From contig JBFMHF010000003.1 in the NCBI GenBank assembly GCA_040752975.1, forward strand, positions 58,592-122,591: a stretch of DNA of 64,000 nt. Direction: 5' to 3'. The notes beneath the pieces are model-generated. The model ran no database searches and had not been told where the DNA came from. It saw only the letters and a program-made list of their open reading frames with translations. Shown piece by piece: positions 49,733-58,126 of the stretch. Each line of letters starts with the position of its first letter. The stretch's first letter is position 1. This DNA comes from JADLDB01 sp040752975 (lineage in GTDB: Bacteria; Myxococcota; Myxococcia; Myxococcales; Myxococcaceae). Made by a program: the position numbers and the translations under genes.

Positions 49733-49955
49733 TCATTCCTCGGGGAAGTCCCCGGCGGTCACCACGACGGCGTGCGTGACGAAGAAGTCGTGGCCGACGC
49801 CCGGCAGCAGGTCTGTTCCATCGAGGGCGCCAACAACTTGACCCGAACTCACCTTCCACCAGGCGGGTGGGAGACGGCGCAGGCCACGCCTTCGAGCGAT
49901 CGTCGTCCTGCGCCAGGTAGCGGGCCCGCGCCTTCTCCGAGCGGAAGGGGGGCGC
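49733..49955 (-). pseudogene. Alpha/beta-hydrolase remnant: N-terminal and C-terminal pieces joined by an internal deletion
   Basis: The minus strand first reads FRSEKARARYLAQDDDRSKAW and PAPSPTRLVEGEFG, typical of the first 40 residues of many alpha/beta hydrolases (SEKAR.YLAAYD..W.VP...V.T.FG). After a frame change it reads LLPGVGHDFFVTHAVVVTAG and stops at 49733-49735; this is the usual C-terminus with the catalytic His in GHD. The nucleophile elbow and everything between (about 200 residues) is missing. So this is a deleted and frameshifted gene scrap right behind rnhA. Confidence 0.7.
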
Positions 49956-49957
49956 GC

Positions 49958-50419
49958 TCAGCTCGCCGCCCGTGTCTTCAGCGCGGCGATGCCCTTGCGC
50001 GCCAGCGCGTCTGCCCGCTCGTTCTCCGGGTGCCCGGCGTGGCCCTTCACCCAGCGCCACTCCACGTCGTGCCGGGCCGCGGCCTCCTCCAGCGCCCGCC
50101 AGAGGTCCTCGTTCTTCACCGGCTGCTTGTCCTTCGTCTTCCAGCCGTTCTTCTTCCAGCCGTGGATCCACTTCGAGATGCCCTGCTGCACGTACGTCGA
50201 GTCGGTGTGGACGACGACGCGCACCGGCCGCTTGAGCGCCCTCAGGGCGGAGATGACGGCGAGCAGCTCCATTCGGTTGTTGGTGGTGGCTTCCTCGCCG
50301 CCAAACAGCTCCTTCTCCACCGAGCCCCAGCGCATCACCACGCCCCAGCCGCCGGGGCCGGGGTTGCCGCTGCAAGCGCCGTCGGTGAAGACGTCGACGT
50401 GAGGCGCGGACCTGGTCAC
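49958..50419 (-). CDS. rnhA: Ribonuclease HI
   Basis: A 153-residue RNase HI, cleaving RNA in RNA-DNA hybrids. The DEDD active site is complete: D13 (FTDGACSGNPGPGGWG), E51 (NNRMELLAV), D73 (HTDSTYV), D137 (ERADALA), with the mobile His in WVKGHAGHPEN. The basic handle region WIHGWKKNGWKTKDKQPVKN is present as in E. coli. Start is GTG, overlapping the lipoprotein stop (GTGA), so it is coupled to an unrelated secreted protein gene. Confidence 0.97.
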   Translation of the reverse strand: MTRSAPHVDVFTDGACSGNPGPGGWGVVMRWGSVEKELFGGEEATTNNRMELLAVISALRALKRPVRVVVHTDSTYVQQGISKWIHGWKKNGWKTKDKQPVKNEDLWRALEEAAARHDVEWRWVKGHAGHPENERADALARKGIAALKTRAAS

Positions 50420-50871
50420 TTGCAGCGCGTCACCTCGAAGGTGCCGTTGAGCGCCATCGGGCGGCCGGAGATGTCGTCAGAGTAGGTGATGGTGCCGGCC
50501 ACCTTCGCGGTGTCCGCCGCGGTGATCTTCAGCGTTCCCGCGTTGGAGCCGCTGGACTGCCAGCTGCCGTCGTTCTTCATCACCTGCACGGAGACGTTGC
50601 TGTAGTCGCCCACCATCAGGCTCGCCACCGAGATGAGGCCGTTGTTCCCACTGGGCGGCTCCGACGCCGTCACCGAAGCGCAGTTGAGGTTCCCCGTGCC
50701 GAGGAGGATGACGCTGCTCTTCCCTTCGCGATCCGCGGCGAGGCCGTTGGTGGCGGTGAACGTGGTGCCCTCATAGTTGCCCGTCACGGAGCCGGAGAGG
50801 AGCGGAAGCGCAGCGCCTCCGCCGCAGCCCACGAACGACAGCGTCGAACACAGCAGCAGCAACCGGTGCAT
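50416..50871 (-). CDS. Small lipoprotein of unknown function
   Basis: A 151-residue protein; signal HRLLLLCSTLSFVGCGGG with lipobox VGC. The mature part is beta-rich and Gly/Ser/Thr-rich (SVTGNYEGTTFTATNG, GTLKITAADTAKVAGTITY), with cysteines in LNCASV and the C-terminal TRCK. The ATG at 50871 starts the signal; an in-frame ATG 13 codons earlier is less likely. Its stop overlaps the rnhA start. Confidence 0.82.
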   Translation of the reverse strand: MHRLLLLCSTLSFVGCGGGAALPLLSGSVTGNYEGTTFTATNGLAADREGKSSVILLGTGNLNCASVTASEPPSGNNGLISVASLMVGDYSNVSVQVMKNDGSWQSSGSNAGTLKITAADTAKVAGTITYSDDISGRPMALNGTFEVTRCK

Positions 50872-50913
50872 GTGCAGTCCTCCTGGTGAGGTGAAGCCCA
50901 ACGGTAGCACGCG

Positions 50914-52221
50914 CTACCGCGCCCAGTACTTCACCTCGTCCAGCCCCTCTTCCCGCTCTGGCAGCCCGCGGGTGAGGCGGGGAGACGCCTGGGCCAGCAC
51001 CTCGTAGCTGACGCGGTTGGCGTACCGGCACACCTGGCTCATCGACGAGTAGGTGAGGAAGTCCCGCACGTGCTTGGCCGATGCCGGCACCTGCGCGCGG
51101 TGCCATCGGTTGGCGGACATGTCGTGGAGGAGCGCCGAGAGGGCCGCGTCGCCTGCGCCGTTGGTGCTGGTGATGCGGGCGGGGCCTCCGTGGTACGGCG
51201 CGATGTGCGCGTACACCTTCACCGGCGTCGTGCAGTCGGCGCGGCGCATCGGCCGGCTGAACTCGTAGCGGTTGAAGTCGGGGATGGCCCCCGGCAGCAG
51301 CGGGTAGCGCGTCTCCCGCTTGACGGCGTCGTCGGTGTACCCCGCCAGGTACAGCCCGGTGGGCCCCGCCGTGCACAGCACCAGGTCGGCCCACTCGAGC
51401 GCCCGGTCGCACGCCTCCAGCGGGTCCTGCGCGCCCGTCAGCGCGTGCCCTTCTTCCTCATTCATCGCCAGCACGTCGACGTGCTCGTCGATGAAGCTGC
51501 GCCAGAAGTCCGGGCGCTCGGCGATGACGAAGCGCGTGCCCAGCGTCAGCACCACCGGCACGCGCCGCTCTTTCGCCAGCGCCACCGCGCGCGCCGTCGC
51601 CCCGGGCATCGGGTCTCCCGGCCGGCAGCGCATCAGGTACGCGGAGATGACCAGCGCCGACGCGTCGTCGAAGACATGGGCGGGGATGCTCTCGGCCTTG
51701 AGGCCGTTCATCTCTCCCGCGCTGATGGCGAAGGTGCGCTCGCCGTCCGGCGTCACCAGCGCGAAGCAGCGGCCGATGGGGCCGGCCACCGGCTGCAGGT
51801 AGTCGAGGTTCACCCGGCTCGAGGTGTTGGACAGGTAGCGGTAGCCCGAGGTGCCGAGGCGAATCGTCTCGCTCATCACGCCCAGCAGGACGGCGGAGTC
51901 GTCCGCCAGCAGCGAGTAGTTGTGCAGCGTGTTGCCGATGGTGCCTCCTGCGAACTCGTACGAGATGAGCTGTGAGGCGAGCAGCTCGTCGTACAGCTGC
52001 GCGGCCCGCTCGTCGGGGATGACGGTGGAGCCGCCCTTCGGCAGCTCGTAGCGCGCCAGCAACTCCTCTGGCACCCGCGCGTCGATGTCCACCAGCGTCT
52101 GGTCGACGCCCACCACGTGCGTCCTGGCCCGCGCATCGGAAGGGCTGCTGCGGGGGACGAGCGGGTCGGCGGCGTGCACCGGGAAGTAATGCGTGTGCTT
52201 GCGGCGGCCGGGGAAGCGCAC
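50914..52221 (-). CDS. gsk: Inosine/guanosine kinase (PfkB family)
   Basis: A 435-residue nucleoside kinase that phosphorylates inosine and guanosine for purine salvage. It follows enterobacterial Gsk nearly end to end: FPGRRKHTHYFPV at the start, VVGVDQTLVDID, FAGGTIGNTLHNYSLLADD, RYLSNTSSR, PIGRCFALV, VVLTLGTRFVIAE, the PfkB signature NGAGDAALSALLHDM with the catalytic Asp, and SPRLTRGLPERE at the end. Start is GTG. Such collinear likeness to a gamma-proteobacterial enzyme in a delta-type genome suggests transfer, though its base composition fits the neighbours. Confidence 0.96.
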   Translation of the reverse strand: MRFPGRRKHTHYFPVHAADPLVPRSSPSDARARTHVVGVDQTLVDIDARVPEELLARYELPKGGSTVIPDERAAQLYDELLASQLISYEFAGGTIGNTLHNYSLLADDSAVLLGVMSETIRLGTSGYRYLSNTSSRVNLDYLQPVAGPIGRCFALVTPDGERTFAISAGEMNGLKAESIPAHVFDDASALVISAYLMRCRPGDPMPGATARAVALAKERRVPVVLTLGTRFVIAERPDFWRSFIDEHVDVLAMNEEEGHALTGAQDPLEACDRALEWADLVLCTAGPTGLYLAGYTDDAVKRETRYPLLPGAIPDFNRYEFSRPMRRADCTTPVKVYAHIAPYHGGPARITSTNGAGDAALSALLHDMSANRWHRAQVPASAKHVRDFLTYSSMSQVCRYANRVSYEVLAQASPRLTRGLPEREEGLDEVKYWAR

Positions 52222-52511
52222 GCCCGGCGCTTAAGCGCACTTCGCCGCCGCCGTCGAGCGCGTCACCTGCGTGGCCTGGCGCCGCCTCGAAGCGGAACGC
52301 CTCCCCTCACTCACGAGCGCGACGTCCACACGCTGCACGCCGACACGAAGCGCCACGTCCCCGCCTGGCGCCGGCCTGTACGGCAGTGGATGGTGCCACC
52401 GCCAGCCGTGGGCTGGAGGGCACCCCGGAGGGCGCACCTTCACCTGCACACCTCTCCCTTCATGGTGGACTTGAGCCGCGTCACCTCGCGGGCGTCTGAT
52501 GGAGGCGTCGC

Positions 52512-53051
52512 ATGAAGTACCTCGGCATCGCGCTTCCCCCGCTGTTCCTCTTCGTCGTCGTCGTCGTCCTCGGCGTGTCGTGGACGAAGGAGCCGTCGCG
52601 CCTCGTGCTGGTGGCCGAAGCGAGCCACGCCGAGACGGAGCGCGAGCAGGGGGCGCTGGAGTTGGCCCACGCCGTCGTCCCCCGCCCTGCCGTCGACGAA
52701 GCGCCCCCCCGCGAAGTGGACGAGCGCGTCCCCCGCCACCTCGCCGCGCCGCTGAAGGCGGTGGCCCCCGACATCAGCCTCTGCGTCTCCCAGCGCCTCA
52801 CGCGCGACAGGGGGCCCATCGACGTCGACGTCATCTTCACGCCCGTCGAAGGCGGCGGCTTCGCGCCAGGCACGCGCGTCTTCACCAACTGGAGGGACCC
52901 GGAGGTGGAGGCGTGCATCGCCGAGGTCTTCGAGGAGTCCACCTTCATGCCCACCAACGCCGAGCGCTTCGAGCGCGCCGAGTTCGTCTTCCACTTCCCC
53001 GACGACGCGCTGGCGGGCCTCCTGGGCCTGACGTACTCGCCCTTCCACTGA
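52512..53051 (+). CDS. Small membrane-anchored hypothetical protein
   Basis: A 179-residue protein with an N-terminal hydrophobic helix (YLGIALPPLFLFVVVVVLGVSW) and a soluble remainder likely in the periplasm. GGAGG lies six bases before the ATG. The soluble part has two cysteines (SLCVSQRL, EACIAEVF) and ends in an acidic, aromatic stretch (RAEFVFHFPDDALAG). No family recognised. About 290 bp without a gene lie between it and the divergent gsk. Confidence 0.8.
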   Translation: MKYLGIALPPLFLFVVVVVLGVSWTKEPSRLVLVAEASHAETEREQGALELAHAVVPRPAVDEAPPREVDERVPRHLAAPLKAVAPDISLCVSQRLTRDRGPIDVDVIFTPVEGGGFAPGTRVFTNWRDPEVEACIAEVFEESTFMPTNAERFERAEFVFHFPDDALAGLLGLTYSPFH

Positions 53052-53162
53052 CGCACCTCGACGGCGGGCACGCGAGTCGGACAGTGAAGCTGTCGTCACG
53101 CGACCGTCCCTTCGTCTACGGAAGGCCGACGGCCACGGTGGAGCGCGCGAGACTGGCCTGAA

Positions 53163-53185
53163 CTTCGCGGAGAGTCGTCGCGAAG
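53163..53185. terminator. Short hairpin in the gap 53052-53354
   Basis: CTTCGCG (53163-53169) pairs exactly with CGCGAAG (53179-53185) around nine bases. It lies about 110 bp after the stop of the preceding plus-strand gene; no T-tract follows. The rest of this 303-bp gap shows no gene or other structure. Confidence 0.3.
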
Positions 53186-53354
53186 AGGGAAGTCAGCGCT
53201 CGCTGCGCCGGCTTCCGATGCGCGCGGGGACTGCCCCGGTGTGGCCCTCGAGTTCGTCCCGGCCTCGCGCGGTGAGGCCTCGAGGTGCGGCCCCTCAAAC
53301 CAGCCTGTCCTGGAAGTGGGGACACCGAGGGGCCCGGTTTGTACGCTGCCGCCC

Positions 53355-54503
53355 GTGCCCGGCTCGAGGCTGTGCGTCGTCATCACCGTCCTGTGGGTCT
53401 CGCCCGCGTGGGCCAACCTGGCGGCGTCGCGGCCCGTGCCGGCGGTCGCCTCCAGCCTCGAGAGCCCCGGCACCGCGCTGGCCGTCACCGCCGAGGCGCT
53501 GTCCATCACCTGCGAGGAGGTGCGCCGCGAGCCCGCCTGCACCTTCACCGCCGTCTACACGGTGGAGAACCCGACCGACACGCAGCAGTCCGCGCTGGCC
53601 GCCTTCGCTGGAGTGCGCGCCGAGGCCGTCCGCGTCACGCGCGACGGCGTCGCCATCGACCGCCCCCTCACCGACGAGGAGCGGGAGCGCCTCTCCCTCG
53701 GCAGGACGCTCGCCCGCCAGGAAGTCGTCGAGCGCCGCGGCGTGGAGATGACGCTGGAGCCCGGCGCGTCGACTCGACTCTCTGTCACCGGCAGGCTCAA
53801 CCCCGGGCGGTACTTCGTCGCCAGCTACACCGAGTCGCCGGTGACGACGCGCCACCCGCTGCTGGGCTCCGAGGTGCCGCGCTCCGACACCTTCCACCTC
53901 GACTACCTCGTCTCGCCGCTGCGGACCTGGGCGAAGCAGCCCATGGTGCAGGTGACGCTCTCGCTGCCATCGGCGTGGGTGACGCGGGTGCACGTGCTGT
54001 CGGTGGGCGGCGCGCGGGAAGTGGAGCCGGCGCTGACGGCGAAGGCCGGAGTGACGGTGCGCGACTTCACGCTCGACGGCGCCAGGGACGAGGAGCTCAA
54101 GGTGGCCTTCGAGCTCCCGCCGCGCCGCTTCTTCAACGGCGGCGTGCTGCTGGGCGTGGGTGGGGTGTTCGACTCCGGCGCGCGGCTGCGGTTGCGCGCT
54201 GGCTACCAGGTGGCGGCGCCCCACTGGTGGCTGTACTCGCTGGTAGGCGAGACGGACGCGCGCAGCGAGGTGTTGGTGGTGCCGTCCATCGAGGTGGCCA
54301 CGCCGTCGCTTCTGGTCGTCATCCCTTCCGCGGCGCTGGGCCTGGGTGTGCCGGTGCGCCTCGCGCCCGACGTCCGCGCCGGCCTTCGAGTCCAGGGCTC
54401 GCTGCATTGGCCGTACGTGGGCGTGGCGCTGGCGCTGGATCTCTTCCCCGGGGCCGCCGCCAACGTCGCGCAGTTCTCCCTGCTGGCCAGCGTCGGCCTG
54501 TGA
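53355..54503 (+). CDS. Exported hypothetical protein with C-terminal hydrophobic region
   Basis: A 382-residue protein. GTG at 53355 starts a signal peptide (PGSRLCVVITVLWVSPAWA); the frame is open further upstream but that part is not coding-like. The N-terminal half is beta-rich (CEEVRREPACTFTAVYTVENPT with a possible disulfide; GASTRLSVTGRLNPG). The last 120 residues alternate hydrophobic and polar residues (GGVLLGVGGVFDSGARLRLRAGY, PHWWLYSLVGETDA) as in outer-membrane beta barrels. It ends 50 bp before the channel gene. Confidence 0.82.
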   Translation: MPGSRLCVVITVLWVSPAWANLAASRPVPAVASSLESPGTALAVTAEALSITCEEVRREPACTFTAVYTVENPTDTQQSALAAFAGVRAEAVRVTRDGVAIDRPLTDEERERLSLGRTLARQEVVERRGVEMTLEPGASTRLSVTGRLNPGRYFVASYTESPVTTRHPLLGSEVPRSDTFHLDYLVSPLRTWAKQPMVQVTLSLPSAWVTRVHVLSVGGAREVEPALTAKAGVTVRDFTLDGARDEELKVAFELPPRRFFNGGVLLGVGGVFDSGARLRLRAGYQVAAPHWWLYSLVGETDARSEVLVVPSIEVATPSLLVVIPSAALGLGVPVRLAPDVRAGLRVQGSLHWPYVGVALALDLFPGAAANVAQFSLLASVGL

Positions 54504-54553
54504 CGCCGCGTTGATCATGCCGGGGCACAGCCCCTCTGCTACGGTGCCGCGCC

Positions 54554-56713
54554 ATGTCCGACGCCGACAAGCCTTCCTTTGGCGACAAGGTCCGCTACCA
54601 GGTCGACCGTTTCCTCTCGTGGAGCCCGATGGCCCGCTTCGTGGGGCTCTTCGGCCTGTCCTTCCTCCTCGTGACCTTCTGCGCGGGGCTGGCGGTGCTG
54701 GTGATGCCGCCCGCTGAAGACGGGAGCAAGTTCGAGTTCCTCGAGGCGATGTGGTGGGCGATGACGCGCGTGGCCGACGCCGGCACCATGGGCGACGACA
54801 CCGGTACGGCGGTGCGCTTCGTGGCCACCATGGCCACCCTCTCGGGCGTCGGCGTGGTGGCGCTGCTCATCGGCCTCGTGTCGTCCACCATCGGGGACAA
54901 AATCGAGGACCTCCGCAAGGGCAAGTCGCCCGTCATCGACGAGAACCACACCCTCATCCTCGGCTACGGCGAGAAGGTGTTCGCGATTCTGCGCGAGCTG
55001 CGCGAGGCGAACTCCAACCAGAAGCACGCGTCCATCGTCATCCTCTCCACCACCGACAAGGAGGAAGTCGAGACGGCGGTGCGCGAGCGCATGGGGGACA
55101 TGCGGACGACACGGGTGGTGGTGCGCCAGGGCAGTCCGTACTCGGTGCACGACCTCCGCAAGGTGGGCGCCGGCCGCGCCAGGTCCATCATCATCCTCTC
55201 GGAGACGAGCGAAGAGGGCGGCGAAGCGCCGGGCGCCGCGGACATGGGCGCCATCAAGACGCTGCTGGCGCTGCGGCGCATCCCCGGGGCCCTCACCAAC
55301 AACCACGCCGTGGTGGAGCTGGTGGACGCGGACCGGCGCGCCGTCGTCGAGCAGCTGGGCAGCGGCGGCGTGGAGGTGGTGGCGATGGGCGAAACCCTGT
55401 CGCGCATGATGGTGCAGACGGCCCGGCAGAACGGCCTCGCCGCGGTGTACCGCGACCTCCTCACCTACGAGGGCAGCGAGTTCTACTTCCGCGGCTTCCC
55501 CGAATTGACCGGCCGCACCTTCGGCGAGGCGCAGTGGAAGATGAAGGACGCCGTCGTCTGCGGCATTCGCCGCCACAGCACCGGCCAGCCCCTCATCAAC
55601 CCACCCATCGACACCGTCATCGAGACGGGCGACGAGCTGCTCGTCATCGCCGAGGACGACGACACCTTCAGCCTCACCGCCCAGCACGCCCCCGAGCGGC
55701 CGCAGGGCTTCACCGGCGCCTCGCCCATGCAGCGCAAGCCCGAGCGGCTGCTGGTGTGCGGCATGAGCCCTCGGCTGGGGGTGATGCTCAAGGAGTTCGA
55801 CAACTACGTGCTGCCCGGCAGCGAGGCCTGGTTGATGCCGGGGAAGGGCGTGGAGGAGTTCGCCGCCTTCATCAAGGCGGAGGTGGGGGCCTTGAAGAAC
55901 CTGAAGCTCAAGCACGTCGACGGCGACCCCACCATGCCCGACGCGCTCCGGCGGGTGGTGTCTCCGGACTTCGCCGTGGCCATCGTGGTGGCCGACGACT
56001 CCATGGACGAAGAAGAGGCCGACGCGCGCACCGTCATCACCGTGCTGCTCATGCGCGACCTCTTCCGCGGGCTGGGGCAGCACAAGCCGCGCATCATCAG
56101 CGAAATCCTCGACCCCCGGACCAAGGACCTCCTCGAGCAGGACTACGGCGCCGACTTCGTGGTGTCCTCGGAGATGACGTCGATGTTGATGGCGCAAATC
56201 TCCGAGCGCCGCGAGCTGAACGCCGTCTTCGCCGACCTCTTCCAGTCCGAGGGCAGCGAGGTCTACCTCAAGCGCGTCGCCTGCTACTGCGTGCCCGCGC
56301 AGATGGTGTCGTGGCTCTCGGTGCAGAAGGTGGCGCAAGAGCGCGCCGAGGTGGCCCTGGGCTACATGAAGGCCGGCCAGCCGCCCGTCATCAACCCGCC
56401 CCAGCTGGAGCAGCTCGTCTTCACTCCGGACGACCGCATCATCGTGCTGGCCGAGGACGACAGCGAGGCGCCTGGCGACCAACGCGGCGGAGAGCTGGAA
56501 GAGCCTCCCTCTGCCCCGCTGGCCCACGCGCCGCCTCCCCAGGCCGCCGCGCCGCAGCGCCCCAGCGACCGCACGCCGGCGCCGGGCCGCTCGCCGCTGC
56601 TGCCCCCCGAAGGCGCGAAGGCCCCGGAGCCCCGGGTGGTGTCCGCCGGGCCGCGCGTCACCGGGCCCAGCACCCAGCCGCGGTCGCCGCTGCCGCCGAA
56701 GAACCGGGGCTGA
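54554..56713 (+). CDS. CASTOR/POLLUX-type ion channel
   Basis: A 719-residue protein. The N-terminal 120 residues have two membrane helices (MARFVGLFGLSFLLVTFCAGLAVL and the segment near 87-110) flanking the pore stretch WWAMTRVADAGTMGDD; ADAG (74-77) is the selectivity filter of plant CASTOR/POLLUX channels and differs from the TVGYG of potassium channels. Two RCK-like nucleotide-binding regions follow (HTLILGYGEKVFAILREL; RLLVCGMSPRLGVMLKEF), with repeated RDLLTYEGSEFYF / DLFQSEGSEVYL units. The C-terminal 100 residues are Pro-rich and unstructured. Family knowledge: plant relatives are calcium-conducting nuclear channels; bacterial members are little studied. Confidence 0.93.
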   Translation: MSDADKPSFGDKVRYQVDRFLSWSPMARFVGLFGLSFLLVTFCAGLAVLVMPPAEDGSKFEFLEAMWWAMTRVADAGTMGDDTGTAVRFVATMATLSGVGVVALLIGLVSSTIGDKIEDLRKGKSPVIDENHTLILGYGEKVFAILRELREANSNQKHASIVILSTTDKEEVETAVRERMGDMRTTRVVVRQGSPYSVHDLRKVGAGRARSIIILSETSEEGGEAPGAADMGAIKTLLALRRIPGALTNNHAVVELVDADRRAVVEQLGSGGVEVVAMGETLSRMMVQTARQNGLAAVYRDLLTYEGSEFYFRGFPELTGRTFGEAQWKMKDAVVCGIRRHSTGQPLINPPIDTVIETGDELLVIAEDDDTFSLTAQHAPERPQGFTGASPMQRKPERLLVCGMSPRLGVMLKEFDNYVLPGSEAWLMPGKGVEEFAAFIKAEVGALKNLKLKHVDGDPTMPDALRRVVSPDFAVAIVVADDSMDEEEADARTVITVLLMRDLFRGLGQHKPRIISEILDPRTKDLLEQDYGADFVVSSEMTSMLMAQISERRELNAVFADLFQSEGSEVYLKRVACYCVPAQMVSWLSVQKVAQERAEVALGYMKAGQPPVINPPQLEQLVFTPDDRIIVLAEDDSEAPGDQRGGELEEPPSAPLAHAPPPQAAAPQRPSDRTPAPGRSPLLPPEGAKAPEPRVVSAGPRVTGPSTQPRSPLPPKNRG

Positions 56714-56724
56714 AGACGGGGCGT

Positions 56725-58044
56725 ATGGCCAGCCGCCCCGCGCTCACCGCTGCCGTCGAGGAGTCGCCGCGTCCAGCCGGCGGCCCCGCGCGGCGCGCCG
56801 CGGTCGTCGAAGCGTGTGGGCCGACCGGGGCGCGGCTGGCCTCCGCCGAAGGAGGGCTGAGCGGGGCAGGGACTGCCCGCTGCCTCGCCCTCGCGGTGTG
56901 CCTGTGCGCGCCTCTTGCGCTGGCCCAGGGGCGCGTCACCACGGCAGGGGCCCTGGCGCTCCCCAGGACGCACCACACCGCCACGCTGTTGAAGGACGGC
57001 CGCGTGCTGGTGGCGGGTGGTCGCGCCGCCGACGGCCTGTCCACTCTCCCCTCCGTGGAGCTCTACGAGCCGAAGAAGGGCGCCTGGCGCCCCGGGCCGC
57101 CCATGCAGCAGGGGCGCTCCCATCACGCCGCGACGCTGCTGGCCGACGGGCGTGTGCTGGTGACGGGCGGCACCACGCACGAGGTGACGGAAGGCGGCCA
57201 CCGTTTCGTCGCGCTCGCCTCCGCCGAGGTGTTCGACCCGGTGAAGAATGCCTGGACGAGAGCGCCAGACCTGACCGACGCGCGCAACGGACACACCGCG
57301 ACGCTGCTGGATGACGGCACGGTGCTGGTGGTGGGCGGCGCTCGCGAGCAACGCACGCACCTCGCGTCGGTGGAGCGCTTTGACCCGAAGGCGAACTCCT
57401 GGCGCCTCGAGAAGCCGCTGGCCGTCCCGCGCTGGCTGCACGCCGCGGTGCACCTGTCCGACGACTCGGTGGTGGTGGTGGGTGGCCGCAGCAACTCGGC
57501 CCAGGGCGGCGCCGGCCCGGGCGTGTCCCTCGACGCGGTCGAGCGCTTCGTGCCCGCCACTGGCGCGTGGGAGGCAGCGCCGCCGATGTCCGAGCCCCGG
57601 CAGCGCGCCGGCATCGCCGTGCTGGCCGACGGGAAGACCGTGGTGGCCGCGGGTGGGCAGACGGCCACCTCCAGCACCAACTACGCCGAGACGTGGTCGC
57701 CCGGCGGCGCGGCCTGGGTGCCGCTGGAGAACCACCTGTCCACCTCGCTGTCGGGGCACTCCGCGACGCGGCTCTCGTCGGGCGACCTCCTGGTGGTGGG
57801 GGGCGAGCCTCCCAACGCGGTGGACTCCGCGCGGGTGCAGCGCTGGGTGGCGGCGACGAAGCAGTGGTGCCTCGCCGGGCAGCTGTCCACCGCGCGCAAG
57901 CTGCACTCCGCGACGCTGCTGGCCGACGGCAGCGTGCTGGTGGTGGGCGGGACGTCGTCGGGCGTGCCCGAGAAGTCGGTGGAGCGCTGGTACGACGCGA
58001 AGGGCCGCTGCGAGGAGCCCCCGGGCGTCGCGCTCGGCTGGTGA
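56725..58044 (+). CDS. Seven-kelch-motif secreted protein
   Basis: A 439-residue protein if read from ATG 56725. Seven kelch-type motifs are visible: HTATLLKDGRVLVAGG, HHAATLLADGRVLVTGG, HTATLLDDGTVLVVGG, LHAAVHLSDDSVVVVGG, AGIAVLADGKTVVAAGG, HSATRLSSGDLLVVGG and HSATLLADGSVLVVGG, predicting one closed seven-bladed beta propeller. A signal-like helix, CLALAVCLCAPLALAQG, sits at residues 53-69, so the real start is probably later than 56725, or the first 50 residues are a long n-region. Begins 11 bp after the channel gene stop; likely co-transcribed. Confidence 0.88.
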   Translation: MASRPALTAAVEESPRPAGGPARRAAVVEACGPTGARLASAEGGLSGAGTARCLALAVCLCAPLALAQGRVTTAGALALPRTHHTATLLKDGRVLVAGGRAADGLSTLPSVELYEPKKGAWRPGPPMQQGRSHHAATLLADGRVLVTGGTTHEVTEGGHRFVALASAEVFDPVKNAWTRAPDLTDARNGHTATLLDDGTVLVVGGAREQRTHLASVERFDPKANSWRLEKPLAVPRWLHAAVHLSDDSVVVVGGRSNSAQGGAGPGVSLDAVERFVPATGAWEAAPPMSEPRQRAGIAVLADGKTVVAAGGQTATSSTNYAETWSPGGAAWVPLENHLSTSLSGHSATRLSSGDLLVVGGEPPNAVDSARVQRWVAATKQWCLAGQLSTARKLHSATLLADGSVLVVGGTSSGVPEKSVERWYDAKGRCEEPPGVALGW

Positions 58045-58126
58045 AGCGCGTCCGGATGCTCTCTCCAGTCCCCGCGGCGCTCGCACCGCGAGACGACGGC
58101 GCCACGACGCAGGGAAGGCGCGGTCA

